Source: an uncultured Crocinitomix sp.
GTDB taxonomy: Bacteria > Bacteroidota > Bacteroidia > Flavobacteriales_D > Crocinitomicaceae
Assembly: GCA_937136425.1 (NCBI GenBank)
Contig: CAKZON010000068.1
Span: 235,511-299,510, forward strand
Length of the DNA stretch: 64,000 nt
Reading direction: 5' to 3'
In this document: one piece after another, positions 1-7,957 of the stretch
Layout of the letters: each line of letters opens with the position of its first letter
Position numbering within the stretch: the stretch's first letter is position 1
Notes under the pieces: generated by a model
Told to the model about the DNA's origin: nothing
The model's input: only the letters and a program-made list of their open reading frames with translations
Database searches by the model: none
Made by a program: the position numbers and the translations under genes

Positions 1-475
1 TGGCTAAAATTCCAGTTTGGGTTTCATTTAATCCAAATATTTTAGCTAAAAGTGTTGAACCAAATTCAGAAACGGTAGCTTTCATTCTCGTTCCTTTTCC
101 TTCTGAAATGGAAAAAAGCTCAACAAGAAGCTGATGGGCTTTGTATGGAATTCCCATTGCAGCAGCTCTTTTTTCAATGTGCTTATTCGTTTCTCCAGGT
201 TTTCCTAAACCACTTAAATCTCCTTTTAAATCCATCAATAAAGATGGTATTCCTTTTAAAGACATTTCCTCTGCCAAAACTTGTAGTGATTTCGTTTTAC
301 CCGTTCCAGTAGCCCCTGCAATTAATCCGTGACGATTTAATGTGCTTAAAGGAATTTTAACATTTGCATCTCCAATAGGTTCTCCATCAAGCATGGCTGA
401 TCCAAGAGTTATATATTCTCCCTCAAATGCATATCCTTCATTAATGTGGTCTCTAAAATCTTCTGTTTTACTCAT
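1..475 (-). CDS. HerA/YjgR-like ATPase (DUF853), N-terminal part only
   Basis: This gene is absent from the ORF track because it runs off the left edge. Reading the minus strand from the ATG at 475 gives 158 residues without a stop. Walker A, GATGTGKTKS, lies near residues 54-63, followed by LLMDLKGDLSGLG. This matches the DUF853/YjgR group of HerA-like helicase-domain ATPases, which are about 500 residues long, so roughly two thirds is outside the window. The family's cellular role is poorly defined; DNA translocation is inferred from HerA. It is divergent from the suf operon, and a possible -7 box (TATTTTTG on the minus strand, 539-546) lies in the shared gap. Confidence 0.85.
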   Translation of the reverse strand, partial: MSKTEDFRDHINEGYAFEGEYITLGSAMLDGEPIGDANVKIPLSTLNRHGLIAGATGTGKTKSLQVLAEEMSLKGIPSLLMDLKGDLSGLGKPGETNKHIEKRAAAMGIPYKAHQLLVELFSISEGKGTRMKATVSEFGSTLLAKIFGLNETQTGILA

Positions 476-574
476 TCTTTCATTTTTTTATCATCCGAGG
501 AGGCATTTGTAACTAGTGAAAATACAGGATGATCTGAACAAAAATAACCAAAATTTTCGCTCATATTTGAATAC

Positions 575-595
575 TATTTAGATCAATTCTAAATA
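575..595. promoter_or_regulatory. 8-5-8 palindrome upstream of the suf operon
   Basis: TATTTAGA-TCAAT-TCTAAATA is a perfect inverted repeat with 8-bp arms. It sits just upstream of the -33 element of the sufS promoter, in the gap between sufS and the divergent HerA-like gene. It is operator-like. An iron- or Fe-S-responsive regulator is a guess from the target genes; I cannot name the protein. Confidence 0.5.
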
Positions 596-599
596 ATGG

Positions 600-629
600 T
601 TGTAAATCAGAACAATCTCACTAAATTTG
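600..629 (+). promoter_or_regulatory. sufS promoter, Bacteroidota type
   Basis: TTG at 600-602, a 19-bp spacer and TAAATTTG at 622-629 match the Bacteroidota consensus TTG-N19-TAnnTTTG. Transcription would start near 634-636, leaving a leader of only a few nucleotides before the ATG at 642. This decides the start of sufS: the TTG at 627 used by the ORF track lies inside the -7 box. Confidence 0.65.
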
Positions 630-641
630 CAAAAAACGCAC

Positions 642-1859
642 ATGTCATTTGATGTAACTAATATTAGAAAGCAGTTTCCAATTCTTCAAACGAAAATTGG
701 GAAATATCCATTAATCTATTTTGATAATGGAGCAACATCACAGAAACCTCAAATTGTGATTGATTACATCAATACGTACTACGAAACGGAAAATGCAAAT
801 ATTCACCGTGGAGTGCATCATTTAAGCCAAGTTTCTACTGAAAACTATGAAGAAGCTAGAAAAACGATTCAGGCTTATATTAATGCTAAAAAAGATTACG
901 AGGTTATTTTTACGCAAGGAACAACTGATGGAATCAATTTAGTGGCAAGCAGTTTTGGTAAATTACTGAAAGCAGGAGACGAAATTTTAATTTCGCAAAT
1001 GGAGCACCACTCAAATATTGTTCCTTGGCAAATGCTTGCTGAAGAGCGTGAATTAGTTCTCAAGTACATTCCAATGAATGCTGCTGGTGAACTTGTCATG
1101 AGTGAACTTGATACTTTGCTTACTGAAAAAACCAAACTAGTTTCTGTTACACATATTTCAAATGCGCTAGGCACAATTAACCCTATTGCTGAAATTATTG
1201 AAGCAGCGCATAAAGTTGGAGCAAAGGTATTAATTGATGGCGCACAGTCTTTACAACACATGCAAATTGATGTGCAGGATTTAGATTGTGACTTCCTAGT
1301 TTTTTCTGGTCATAAGGTATTTGGTCCAACTGGTGTTGGAGTGCTATATGGAAAAGAAGAATTATTGAATGAAATGCCACCCTACCGTGGTGGTGGCGAC
1401 ATGATAAAAACGGTAACATTAGAAAAAACAACATATAACGGGTTGCCGCATAAGTTTGAAGCCGGAACACCAAACATTATTGGTGGAATTGCTTTTGGAA
1501 AAGCCATTGAATGGTTAGCAGGGCAAGATTTGGAAGCCATCAAACAACATGAAGATGAATTGTTGGCGTATGCTACCGAAAAACTGGATGAGATTGAAGG
1601 AATGCAATTTTATGGAACAGCTAAAGAAAAGGGAAGTACAATTTCATTTTTAATTGAAGGCACACATCCTTATGACGTAGGAACGCTATTGAATCAACAA
1701 GGAGTGGCAGTGCGAACAGGACACCATTGTACTCAACCAATTATGGATTTTTACAATATTCCTGGAACAATTCGCGCGTCTTTCAGTTTTTATAATACAA
1801 AAGAAGAGATTGACCAATTTATAATTGCTTTGAAAAAAGCAGTAACCATGCTAAGCTAA
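642..1859 (+). CDS. sufS: Cysteine desulfurase SufS
   Basis: PLP-dependent group II cysteine desulfurase of 405 residues. It takes sulfur from cysteine and passes it as a persulfide to SufE for Fe-S cluster assembly in the cytoplasm. The PLP lysine is K225 in SGHKVFGPTG, and the persulfide cysteine is about residue 363 in RTGHHCTQP, which is the SufS-type signature. I start at the ATG at 642 (MSFDVTNIRKQFP); the track's TTG at 627 falls in the promoter. It is followed after one base by sufE and then sufT, so the three form one operon. The scaffold genes sufBCD are not in the window and are presumably just elsewhere on the chromosome. Confidence 0.96.
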   Translation: MSFDVTNIRKQFPILQTKIGKYPLIYFDNGATSQKPQIVIDYINTYYETENANIHRGVHHLSQVSTENYEEARKTIQAYINAKKDYEVIFTQGTTDGINLVASSFGKLLKAGDEILISQMEHHSNIVPWQMLAEERELVLKYIPMNAAGELVMSELDTLLTEKTKLVSVTHISNALGTINPIAEIIEAAHKVGAKVLIDGAQSLQHMQIDVQDLDCDFLVFSGHKVFGPTGVGVLYGKEELLNEMPPYRGGGDMIKTVTLEKTTYNGLPHKFEAGTPNIIGGIAFGKAIEWLAGQDLEAIKQHEDELLAYATEKLDEIEGMQFYGTAKEKGSTISFLIEGTHPYDVGTLLNQQGVAVRTGHHCTQPIMDFYNIPGTIRASFSFYNTKEEIDQFIIALKKAVTMLS

Positions 1860-1860
1860 T

Positions 1861-2277
1861 ATGAGCATAATAGATAAGGAAAATGAATTAGTAGAGAGCT
1901 TTGCCATTTATGATGATTGGATGGAGAAGTACGAATATATTATTGAATTGGGAAAAGACTTACCCATAATTGATTCAACCAATAAAACGGATGAAAACAT
2001 TATTAAAGGATGTCAATCAACAGTTTGGTTACATGCAGAAAAAAAAGACGATAAAGTTGTTTTTACTGCAGATGCAGATGCAATAATTGCGAAAGGAATT
2101 ATTGCCATTTTGGTAGATGTTTTATCTAACGAAACACCTGATACGATAATTGATGCAAAACTTGATTTTATTAAAGAGATTGGTTTGCAAGAACACCTAT
2201 CTCCAACGCGGAGTAATGGCCTAGTAGCCATGGTAAAACAAATGAAAATGTATGCTTTAGCATTAAAAATGAAGTAA
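1861..2277 (+). CDS. sufE: Sulfur acceptor SufE
   Basis: SufE-family protein of 138 residues, the usual length. It accepts persulfide sulfur from SufS and delivers it to the SufBCD scaffold. The acceptor cysteine is C51 in IIKGCQSTVWL, the conserved family motif. It starts one base after the sufS stop and its TAA overlaps the first base of the next ATG (TAATG), so translation of sufE and sufT is probably coupled. Confidence 0.95.
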   Translation: MSIIDKENELVESFAIYDDWMEKYEYIIELGKDLPIIDSTNKTDENIIKGCQSTVWLHAEKKDDKVVFTADADAIIAKGIIAILVDVLSNETPDTIIDAKLDFIKEIGLQEHLSPTRSNGLVAMVKQMKMYALALKMK

Positions 2278-2621
2278 TGATAGTTTCAAAAGAAGGAAGT
2301 ATGGATAAGGCGGCAATTAAGAACATGGAAGAAAATATTATTGCGGCATTAAAGGAAATTTATGATCCTGAAATTCCAGTAGATATTTTTGAGTTAGGAT
2401 TAATTTACGAAGTCAAAATTAAAGCGGACGGTTTTGTTGATATTGACATGACATTAACCTCCCCTAACTGCCCCGTTGCAGAAAGTCTACCTGTAGATGT
2501 TAAGAATAAGGTTGAAACCGTTTTAGGCGTGTCTGAAGCGAAAGTAAATATTGTATTTGATCCGCCATGGGACAAAGACATGATGAGTGAAGAAGCTCAG
2601 CTTGAATTAGGATTTCTGTAG
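2277..2621 (+). CDS. sufT: SufT-type Fe-S assembly protein (MIP18/DUF59)
   Basis: A 114-residue DUF59/MIP18 protein, the stand-alone SufT form involved in Fe-S cluster maturation. Family hallmarks are DPEIPVDIFELGLIYEV near the N-terminus, TSPNCP with the conserved cysteine, and FDPPWDKDMMS near the C-terminus. The first ATG overlaps the sufE stop. A second ATG at 2301 is preceded by a purine-rich GAAGGA and would remove eight residues, so either start is possible. Confidence 0.9.
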   Translation: MIVSKEGSMDKAAIKNMEENIIAALKEIYDPEIPVDIFELGLIYEVKIKADGFVDIDMTLTSPNCPVAESLPVDVKNKVETVLGVSEAKVNIVFDPPWDKDMMSEEAQLELGFL

Positions 2622-2640
2622 GACAGAAAATTTAATTGAG

Positions 2641-3468
2641 TTAATCTCTCAAGATTAAAAGGGGGGTGTCACAATAAAAAGTCATGCTTTTTGTCAAACT
2701 ACGGTGAAATAGATTTTTCCAAAAACCTCTGTCTCGTTTAATCATTGCAATTAAATCAACCTGATTGCGCTCAGCAAACTGTGTTAATAAATCTTCTTTA
2801 TACTCGCCGTATAACGTGTGATAAGTGTGCGGCGTTTTCTTTAAATAATGATCAACCACAAATTGCTCTGCTGAATCTTCGCCCAACACCTCTTCTTCAC
2901 CAATAGGCACATTAACTACCATTACATTTCCTTGGTGTTGCTCTGCAATATCATTCAACAATTGAATTTCCTCCATACTATCTACTCCTTGACTGTCAAC
3001 CGCCAACATTAAACTTTTGGGGATACTCAACTTTGCTGAATTAGGCACGCAAATAACTGGTGATTTAACATGACTTATAACATGTGAGGTCATAGTTCCT
3101 AAAAACATTTCACCTAAACCACCTGCGCCTTTCGTGCCCATAATAACAACACAGTCTTTTCCACTTTCCTCTTCAATTTTGCTGATAGCATCAACCACTG
3201 ACGAAAACTTTGAAACTGTTTGGAAGCTAGAACCATCATTATGGTCTAATTCTTTAAACCTTTTAAGCACAGCGCCTAGTCCATTTTCAGAATCTTCTTT
3301 TAACGGTTCTATATTGGGCATGGCACCAGCCTCAGCATAACTATATGGCACAGAAAACGTGTTAAGCAAAGTAAATTTACACGGCACATTATGAAACAAC
3401 TGTGCAGCATAGCTCATTGCTCTCCATGCATTGTCAGAAAAATCAGTTGGCAAAATAACACTTTTCAT
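2641..3468 (-). CDS. Universal stress protein, two Usp domains
   Basis: A 275-residue protein with two tandem UspA folds. The first begins ILPTDFSDNAWRAM and carries a nucleotide-binding G-rich loop around residue 120 (GTKGAGGLGEMFLGT). The second is more divergent. Usp proteins are cytoplasmic ATP/AMP-binding stress proteins of uncertain biochemistry. It is convergent with sufT and transcribed alone. An FNR-like box lies upstream at 3562-3575. A second two-domain Usp is encoded at 11755-12573 in the sulfur island. Confidence 0.9.
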   Translation of the reverse strand: MKSVILPTDFSDNAWRAMSYAAQLFHNVPCKFTLLNTFSVPYSYAEAGAMPNIEPLKEDSENGLGAVLKRFKELDHNDGSSFQTVSKFSSVVDAISKIEEESGKDCVVIMGTKGAGGLGEMFLGTMTSHVISHVKSPVICVPNSAKLSIPKSLMLAVDSQGVDSMEEIQLLNDIAEQHQGNVMVVNVPIGEEEVLGEDSAEQFVVDHYLKKTPHTYHTLYGEYKEDLLTQFAERNQVDLIAMIKRDRGFWKNLFHRSLTKSMTFYCDTPLLILRD

Positions 3469-3531
3469 TACTCAAAAATTTTAGTTAAACGGAGACCATT
3501 CTCCAATACTAAATTTATTGAATAAAGCCAC

Positions 3532-3575
3532 CAAATAAAACGACTAATGTCAAACTATAAAATGATATCAATCAG
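3532..3575 (-). promoter_or_regulatory. FNR-like box plus -7 element upstream of the Usp gene
   Basis: ATGAT-ATCA-ATCAG (3562-3575) matches the FNR consensus TTGAT-N4-ATCAA at eight of ten positions. Its centre is 29.5 bp from the first base of TTTATTTG (3539 to 3532, minus strand), a -7 box with one mismatch. This is the same spacing as in the sulfur-island promoters, so activation by another Crp/Fnr protein is plausible. Confidence 0.35.
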
Positions 3576-3671
3576 TCCGCAGCCAACCTGACAAAAATCA
3601 AGCATTACACTAAGATATGTCGCCTTTTAAGGGGGTTAAAACAGCTATTTTTAGTAGTATAAAACAAGGTT

Positions 3672-4133
3672 ATGGATAAGATTGCATTTAAAAAACAAAT
3701 TTTAGAAACGGCAAGGGCTCGACAACATGAAATTGTAACAGATTTTAAGGTTCGTATTGACGATATAAATGGAGTTGAATATACTACAGATGAAGATCAA
3801 CATGATTTGGATCAGTTGTCGGCAAATCAAAGCAACAAAGCTTTGATTGCAATGCTCACAAAAGAATGGGAGTTTGCTAAAAACGAATTGGACTTTTTGC
3901 AAAAAATGGTGGTGATCGATTCACCTTTAGACAGCGCGGTAATTGGGGCAGTTGTAGTAACTGATCAAAAGACATTTTACCCCTCTGTAAGTGTTGAAAA
4001 TTTTGAGGTAAACGGTGAGTCTGTATTCGGCATTTCTAAAAAGGCACCACTATTTAAAGAAATGGAGGGCAAGAAAGTAGGTGACACTTTTAGCTTTAAT
4101 AATTACGACTATAATATTAAAGATATTTATTAA
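3672..4133 (+). CDS. GreA/GreB-like C-terminal domain protein
   Basis: A 153-residue protein. The N-terminal half is charged and probably helical, with an acidic DEDQHDLDQ stretch. The C-terminal part (VFGISKKAPLFKEMEGKKVGDTFSFNNYDYNIKDIY) resembles the FKBP-like C-terminal domain of Gre transcript-cleavage factors. Such short Gre-like proteins are common in Bacteroidota. True GreA activity depends on acidic residues at a coiled-coil tip, which I cannot place with certainty, so function is inferred. It is monocistronic and followed by a terminator. Confidence 0.65.
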   Translation: MDKIAFKKQILETARARQHEIVTDFKVRIDDINGVEYTTDEDQHDLDQLSANQSNKALIAMLTKEWEFAKNELDFLQKMVVIDSPLDSAVIGAVVVTDQKTFYPSVSVENFEVNGESVFGISKKAPLFKEMEGKKVGDTFSFNNYDYNIKDIY

Positions 4134-4155
4134 AACTTCATTCTTACAAAATAAA

Positions 4156-4180
4156 AGAGGGGCCAAAATTTAGCTCCTCT
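4156..4180 (+). terminator. Terminator after the Gre-like gene
   Basis: AGAGGGGC and GCTCCTCT form an 8-bp stem (one G-T pair) with a 9-nt loop, followed by a T-rich stretch. It separates this gene from the convergent cytochrome gene. Confidence 0.7.
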
Positions 4181-4250
4181 CATTTTCGATTTAGTTTTTT
4201 CGGTTACAGATAATTGGTGTCACAATTAATCAACGTAAAAAAGCACGCTC

Positions 4251-4745
4251 TTATAATTCATACCATTCTAGCACCTCAAGGTTTCGCCTTCTTCCCTCAT
4301 CTACTGGTGCATAATTTTTAGCCAAATAGGTTAAAATCACATCCTCTGTGGCACCTAAATCCCACAACCCTTGCGTTTCTTGCATCCAAACAATTATATC
4401 CTTCCATCCTTTTCGGTCTGCTTTATTTTGTGTTACCAAATCCAATGAGTGGCAAGCTCCGCAGGTTCTAATAACAAGATCAACTCCATCATCAACAATT
4501 AAACCTGTTGGAGTATGAATTCCATTTTCAATTTCATCTGGATTCAGATCCATAGTCATTAGCATTGGATCAATTACGCTTGTATCTAATACTGATATAT
4601 TTTCATCAGGTGTAGAAAAAAATCTTGGAAAATAAGTCAATTGCACAGTGAAAATTACAGCCGTAACAATTAATAACGAAGCAAATGTTATTGTTCGCCT
4701 AGCTTGTTTCAAAGCCTGCTCATATATCTTTTCTTCTTTTGTCAT
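4251..4745 (-). CDS. Monohaem cytochrome c, SorB-like subunit
   Basis: 164 residues with one N-terminal membrane anchor (about residues 20-40) and a single c-type haem site CGACH near residues 95-99. The later WMQETQGLW supplies a plausible methionine ligand, as in the SorB electron acceptor of sulfite dehydrogenases. I start at the ATG at 4745 because it overlaps the stop of the upstream sulfite oxidase gene as TGATG, a coupling arrangement. The track's start at 4775 would add ten residues and a 31-bp overlap. It probably receives electrons from sulfite oxidation and passes them to the respiratory chain. Confidence 0.8.
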   Translation of the reverse strand: MTKEEKIYEQALKQARRTITFASLLIVTAVIFTVQLTYFPRFFSTPDENISVLDTSVIDPMLMTMDLNPDEIENGIHTPTGLIVDDGVDLVIRTCGACHSLDLVTQNKADRKGWKDIIVWMQETQGLWDLGATEDVILTYLAKNYAPVDEGRRRNLEVLEWYEL

Positions 4746-5983
4746 CAAGCCTGTTTTACTGCTATTCGGTGACATGCATTATTTAAATATCCTTTCGGAT
4801 TCCAACCTGGTAAAATCATGGGTTGTACTTTCCCGTTTTCATCCATTGCCCTTGCCCAAATCTCATAATAACCATAACCTGGTAAGGTTACCTCCGTTTT
4901 CCACCTTTGCCACGCCAACCTATTTTTTGGTGGATTCAATTCGCATTTTTGCCATGAAACTCCAAAATCAATAGACACCATTACCGATTTCACCATTAAA
5001 TCTCCTGCCCAAGCATGGCCCCGTACTTCAAATGATTTTCCTTTGCCAATAATTGCTCCCGTTTTTGGATAAGTTACAATTGATTTAACTGGCATAGATT
5101 CGATAATTTTCATATCCTCATCTGGCACTTTTGTTCCTGGTGGCACAGGATATTTAGGAACACGATAAGATTGACCTCCCATTTTTGGTCCGTCATGTTC
5201 TTTATCTCTAATTGCAATTTTAGTTAACCATTTGCCTGAAACTGATGCAGGCCACCCACCCATCACTAAACGCAACGGATAACCGTTCATTTTAGGAATT
5301 GCCTCACCATTCATTGCCCACGCAATTAAAGATTCATCCTCCATTGCTTTTTTAATTGGAACACCTCTAGAAATTACAGTTTTACTCATGTCACCAGAAA
5401 GATGCGTGTCTGCCCCGTAATAACCAATGTACACCGCCGAGTCTTTTACACCCACCGCGTTTAACACATCTTTTAAACGAACGCCTGTCCAACGAGTGCA
5501 GGCTACAGCACCAAGTCCCCATTGATTACCTTTAGCAGGTGGATTAAACTCGCTTCTTCCATTTCCACCACACTCTAATGTTAAATCATAAGTGTAATGG
5601 GTGAAATTATCATACAATTCTTTTAACGTAAATGTTTTTTGTTGTGCAGCAGCTTCTCCTTCAATTGTCAACGTCCAATTCTCTAAATCAAATTCAGTAG
5701 GTGGAATTCCGTTATTGCGCACAAACATTACATTAGCTGGCGTAATTTCAGGATCTAATAAATGCGGAGGTGTTTCGGCATTCCATGGTTTTCTATTTAA
5801 AATAGTTAACGCTTCACTTTTACCTGGTAATTTCTCAGGGTCAACAGTTTCATCTAAACCTATAGGTTCCAATTCTGCAGGAAAATTTTCACCATAAACA
5901 ATTTTAGTACCAACTACCGCGGTTAAAGCGGCCAGAGCCGATTTTGAAATAAATTTTCTTCTAGAATTTTTCTTGTTATTCAT
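4745..5983 (-). CDS. Tat-exported molybdopterin sulfite dehydrogenase, SorA/SoxC-like
   Basis: A 412-residue sulfite oxidase-family enzyme. SRRKFISKSAL is a Tat signal, so it should be folded with its cofactor before export to the periplasm. The molybdenum-ligating cysteine is C138 in TLECGGNGR, and GYPLRLVMGGWPASVSGKWL is a family signature. The C-terminal third is the Mo-cofactor oxidoreductase dimerisation domain. The likely reaction is sulfite to sulfate with electrons to the adjacent cytochrome c. SorA and SoxC cannot be told apart safely here, but no other sox gene is present, which favours SorA. I use the ATG at 5983; the track begins at a TTG two codons earlier. Confidence 0.88.
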   Translation of the reverse strand: MNNKKNSRRKFISKSALAALTAVVGTKIVYGENFPAELEPIGLDETVDPEKLPGKSEALTILNRKPWNAETPPHLLDPEITPANVMFVRNNGIPPTEFDLENWTLTIEGEAAAQQKTFTLKELYDNFTHYTYDLTLECGGNGRSEFNPPAKGNQWGLGAVACTRWTGVRLKDVLNAVGVKDSAVYIGYYGADTHLSGDMSKTVISRGVPIKKAMEDESLIAWAMNGEAIPKMNGYPLRLVMGGWPASVSGKWLTKIAIRDKEHDGPKMGGQSYRVPKYPVPPGTKVPDEDMKIIESMPVKSIVTYPKTGAIIGKGKSFEVRGHAWAGDLMVKSVMVSIDFGVSWQKCELNPPKNRLAWQRWKTEVTLPGYGYYEIWARAMDENGKVQPMILPGWNPKGYLNNACHRIAVKQA

Positions 5984-6029
5984 AAGCAAATGAGGTTGGA
6001 AAACCTATAATCGTCATAATTCAACCTAC

Positions 6030-6073
6030 CAAAATAATCAATTTCTTTTTTGTTTATTGGTAACAAAAGTTAC
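6030..6073 (-). promoter_or_regulatory. Divergent sulfur-island promoter, leftward arm
   Basis: The palindrome GTAACAAAAGTTAC (6060-6073) is centred 29.5 bp from the first base of TTATTTTG (6037 to 6030, minus strand), a -7 box with one mismatch to TAnnTTTG. That places the palindrome at about -41 for the sulfite dehydrogenase operon, the class II position of Crp/Fnr activators. Confidence 0.6.
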
Positions 6074-6103
6074 ATTCGTTAAAGAAAGGGCTGCTTACCT
6101 TTC
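6060..6103 (+). promoter_or_regulatory. Divergent sulfur-island promoter, rightward arm
   Basis: The same GTAAC-AAAA-GTTAC palindrome is 29.5 bp from the first base of TACCTTTC (6096-6103), a -7 box with one mismatch, for the rhodanese-hydroxylase gene. One site thus appears to serve both divergent genes with identical geometry. Confidence 0.6.
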
Positions 6104-6126
6104 CGAATTGAATCAATTGTACTGTG

Positions 6127-7932
6127 ATGAATAAATTTTATACTTTGTTTTTTGGGCTGCTATTACTAAGCATTAATGCGTTTACGCAATCGGCCAATTC
6201 TCCTTTTATTTCTGCTGATAAATTAGTCAACCAATTTTCAGATTATGTTGTATTGGATATTTCGAAAAAAGAAAAATTTCAAGAAGAGTCCATTATTGGT
6301 GCACTTAACATATCTCGAGACGATATTTCAAAAACAGATGCGGCTTATGGTGGATTAATAGCAAGCCGTGAAAAATTAGAAAGCTTGTTAAGCAACCTAA
6401 GCATTACTCCAACAGACAATATTGTTGTCTATGATCATAAAGGAGGAAGTGATGCAGCACGTTTATGGTGGGTACTTAAGTATTACGGACATGAAGATGT
6501 TCAATTATTAAACGGAGGATTAAATGCTTGGGGAAACAATAACACATCAATTGACAGCATTATCACACGAGTTGATTCTGTAGCCTATACTTTTCCGAGC
6601 CAATCAAGCAACACCATTGAGATGGCTAGCCTGAACGAAGTAAAAGCAGCTATTGACAACCCAAACGTTCTATTAATAGACACCCGAAATCAAGATGAGT
6701 TTGAAGGAGTGTATCAAAAAGATGGTGCTTTTAAAGCAGGAAGAATACCCGAAAGTGTCCATATAGATTGGGCTGCAAATATTGATTATCATGGCAATCA
6801 ATTATTATTAGAAAAAGATAGTTTATTGTCTCTCTATGCATCAAAAGGAATTACGAAGGACAAAGAAATAATTGTTTATTGTCATTCCGGCGTACGATCT
6901 TCTTTCACTGCGCTTGTTCTTTCTGAAGTATTGAATTATCCAAACGTTAGTAATTATGATGGATCATGGATTGAATGGAGTTACAATGATGAATTGCCCA
7001 TTGATACGGGTGCGGTTATCATTCCAGTTGAAGAACATATAGCTAGTTACAGTGAAGTGTTTTGGGCAGGATTTGGCAATTTTGCTTCTTATACTTGGAA
7101 TGAAATTACTTTTAATGTATCCCCCTGGTATGTCAATTACTTTTGGTTACTTGTAGTGCTTTCATTGGTTGTTTGGCTTTTAGAAATTGCTTTTCCTTGG
7201 CGAAAAAATCAACCTATAGTTCGTAAAGATTTTTGGATTGATGCTTTTTTCATGTTCTTCAATTTTTACATTTTCAAATTAATAATCTTCATGTCTTTTT
7301 CAGATGTTACGGCGAAGTTTTTTCATGACATAATTGGCGGAGATACCACCTCATATTCATTACTTGATTTAGCGAGCTTACCTTTATGGCTGCAGTTGGT
7401 TATCTTTTTTATTGCTACTGATTTTATTCAGTGGTTTACACATGTTTTATTACATAGATTTAACTTTTTATGGCGCTTCCATAAAGTTCACCACTCAATT
7501 GAGCAAATGGGTTTTGCTGGACATTTACGTTACCATTGGATGGAAAACGTTTTCTATACCCCAATGAAATATATTGCAGTAATGTTAATTGGAGGGTTTA
7601 CTCCTGAAATGGCATATATCGTATTTTATATTTCAATTGCAATTGGTCATTTAAACCATGCCAATATAGGATTGGATTACGGTCCGTTCAAATACATTTT
7701 AAACAACCCTAAAATGCACATATGGCACCATGCAAAAGAATTGCCAGAGAACAGACGCTACGGTGTTAATTTTGGGATTTCGTTAAGTATTTGGGATTAT
7801 ATATTCCGTAAAAATTACATCCCATCAAATGGACGAGATATTGAACTTGGATTTGACGGAATTGAACGTTATCCTCGTGGATTTTTTGGATTGATCTTTT
7901 CTGGATTTAGAAAAACGCCAGACGAAAAATAG
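6127..7932 (+). CDS. Double rhodanese fused to a membrane fatty acid hydroxylase
   Basis: A 601-residue fusion protein. A signal peptide (about 1-21) is followed by two rhodanese domains laid out as in 3-mercaptopyruvate sulfurtransferases. The first (about 28-145) is inactive, with Asp near residue 103 (VVYDHKGGSDAARLW) where Cys would be. The second has the catalytic Cys near 252 (VYCHSGVRSS). Several transmembrane segments follow, then a sterol desaturase/fatty acid hydroxylase domain with the histidine clusters HVLLH, FHKVHHS, HLNH and WHHAKE, which bind a di-iron centre. The rhodaneses should face the periplasm. The substrate is unknown. I start at the ATG at 6127; the track uses the preceding GTG. 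It is divergent from the sulfite dehydrogenase and shares its palindrome. Confidence 0.88.
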   Translation: MNKFYTLFFGLLLLSINAFTQSANSPFISADKLVNQFSDYVVLDISKKEKFQEESIIGALNISRDDISKTDAAYGGLIASREKLESLLSNLSITPTDNIVVYDHKGGSDAARLWWVLKYYGHEDVQLLNGGLNAWGNNNTSIDSIITRVDSVAYTFPSQSSNTIEMASLNEVKAAIDNPNVLLIDTRNQDEFEGVYQKDGAFKAGRIPESVHIDWAANIDYHGNQLLLEKDSLLSLYASKGITKDKEIIVYCHSGVRSSFTALVLSEVLNYPNVSNYDGSWIEWSYNDELPIDTGAVIIPVEEHIASYSEVFWAGFGNFASYTWNEITFNVSPWYVNYFWLLVVLSLVVWLLEIAFPWRKNQPIVRKDFWIDAFFMFFNFYIFKLIIFMSFSDVTAKFFHDIIGGDTTSYSLLDLASLPLWLQLVIFFIATDFIQWFTHVLLHRFNFLWRFHKVHHSIEQMGFAGHLRYHWMENVFYTPMKYIAVMLIGGFTPEMAYIVFYISIAIGHLNHANIGLDYGPFKYILNNPKMHIWHHAKELPENRRYGVNFGISLSIWDYIFRKNYIPSNGRDIELGFDGIERYPRGFFGLIFSGFRKTPDEK

Positions 7933-7957
7933 TTGCTAGGTTTAAGAAGTAGCAATT

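Noticed and set aside
896-1473. Two minus-strand ORFs of 121 and 92 residues within sufS
   Set aside because: They overlap a well-supported gene with intact active-site motifs and resemble no known protein.
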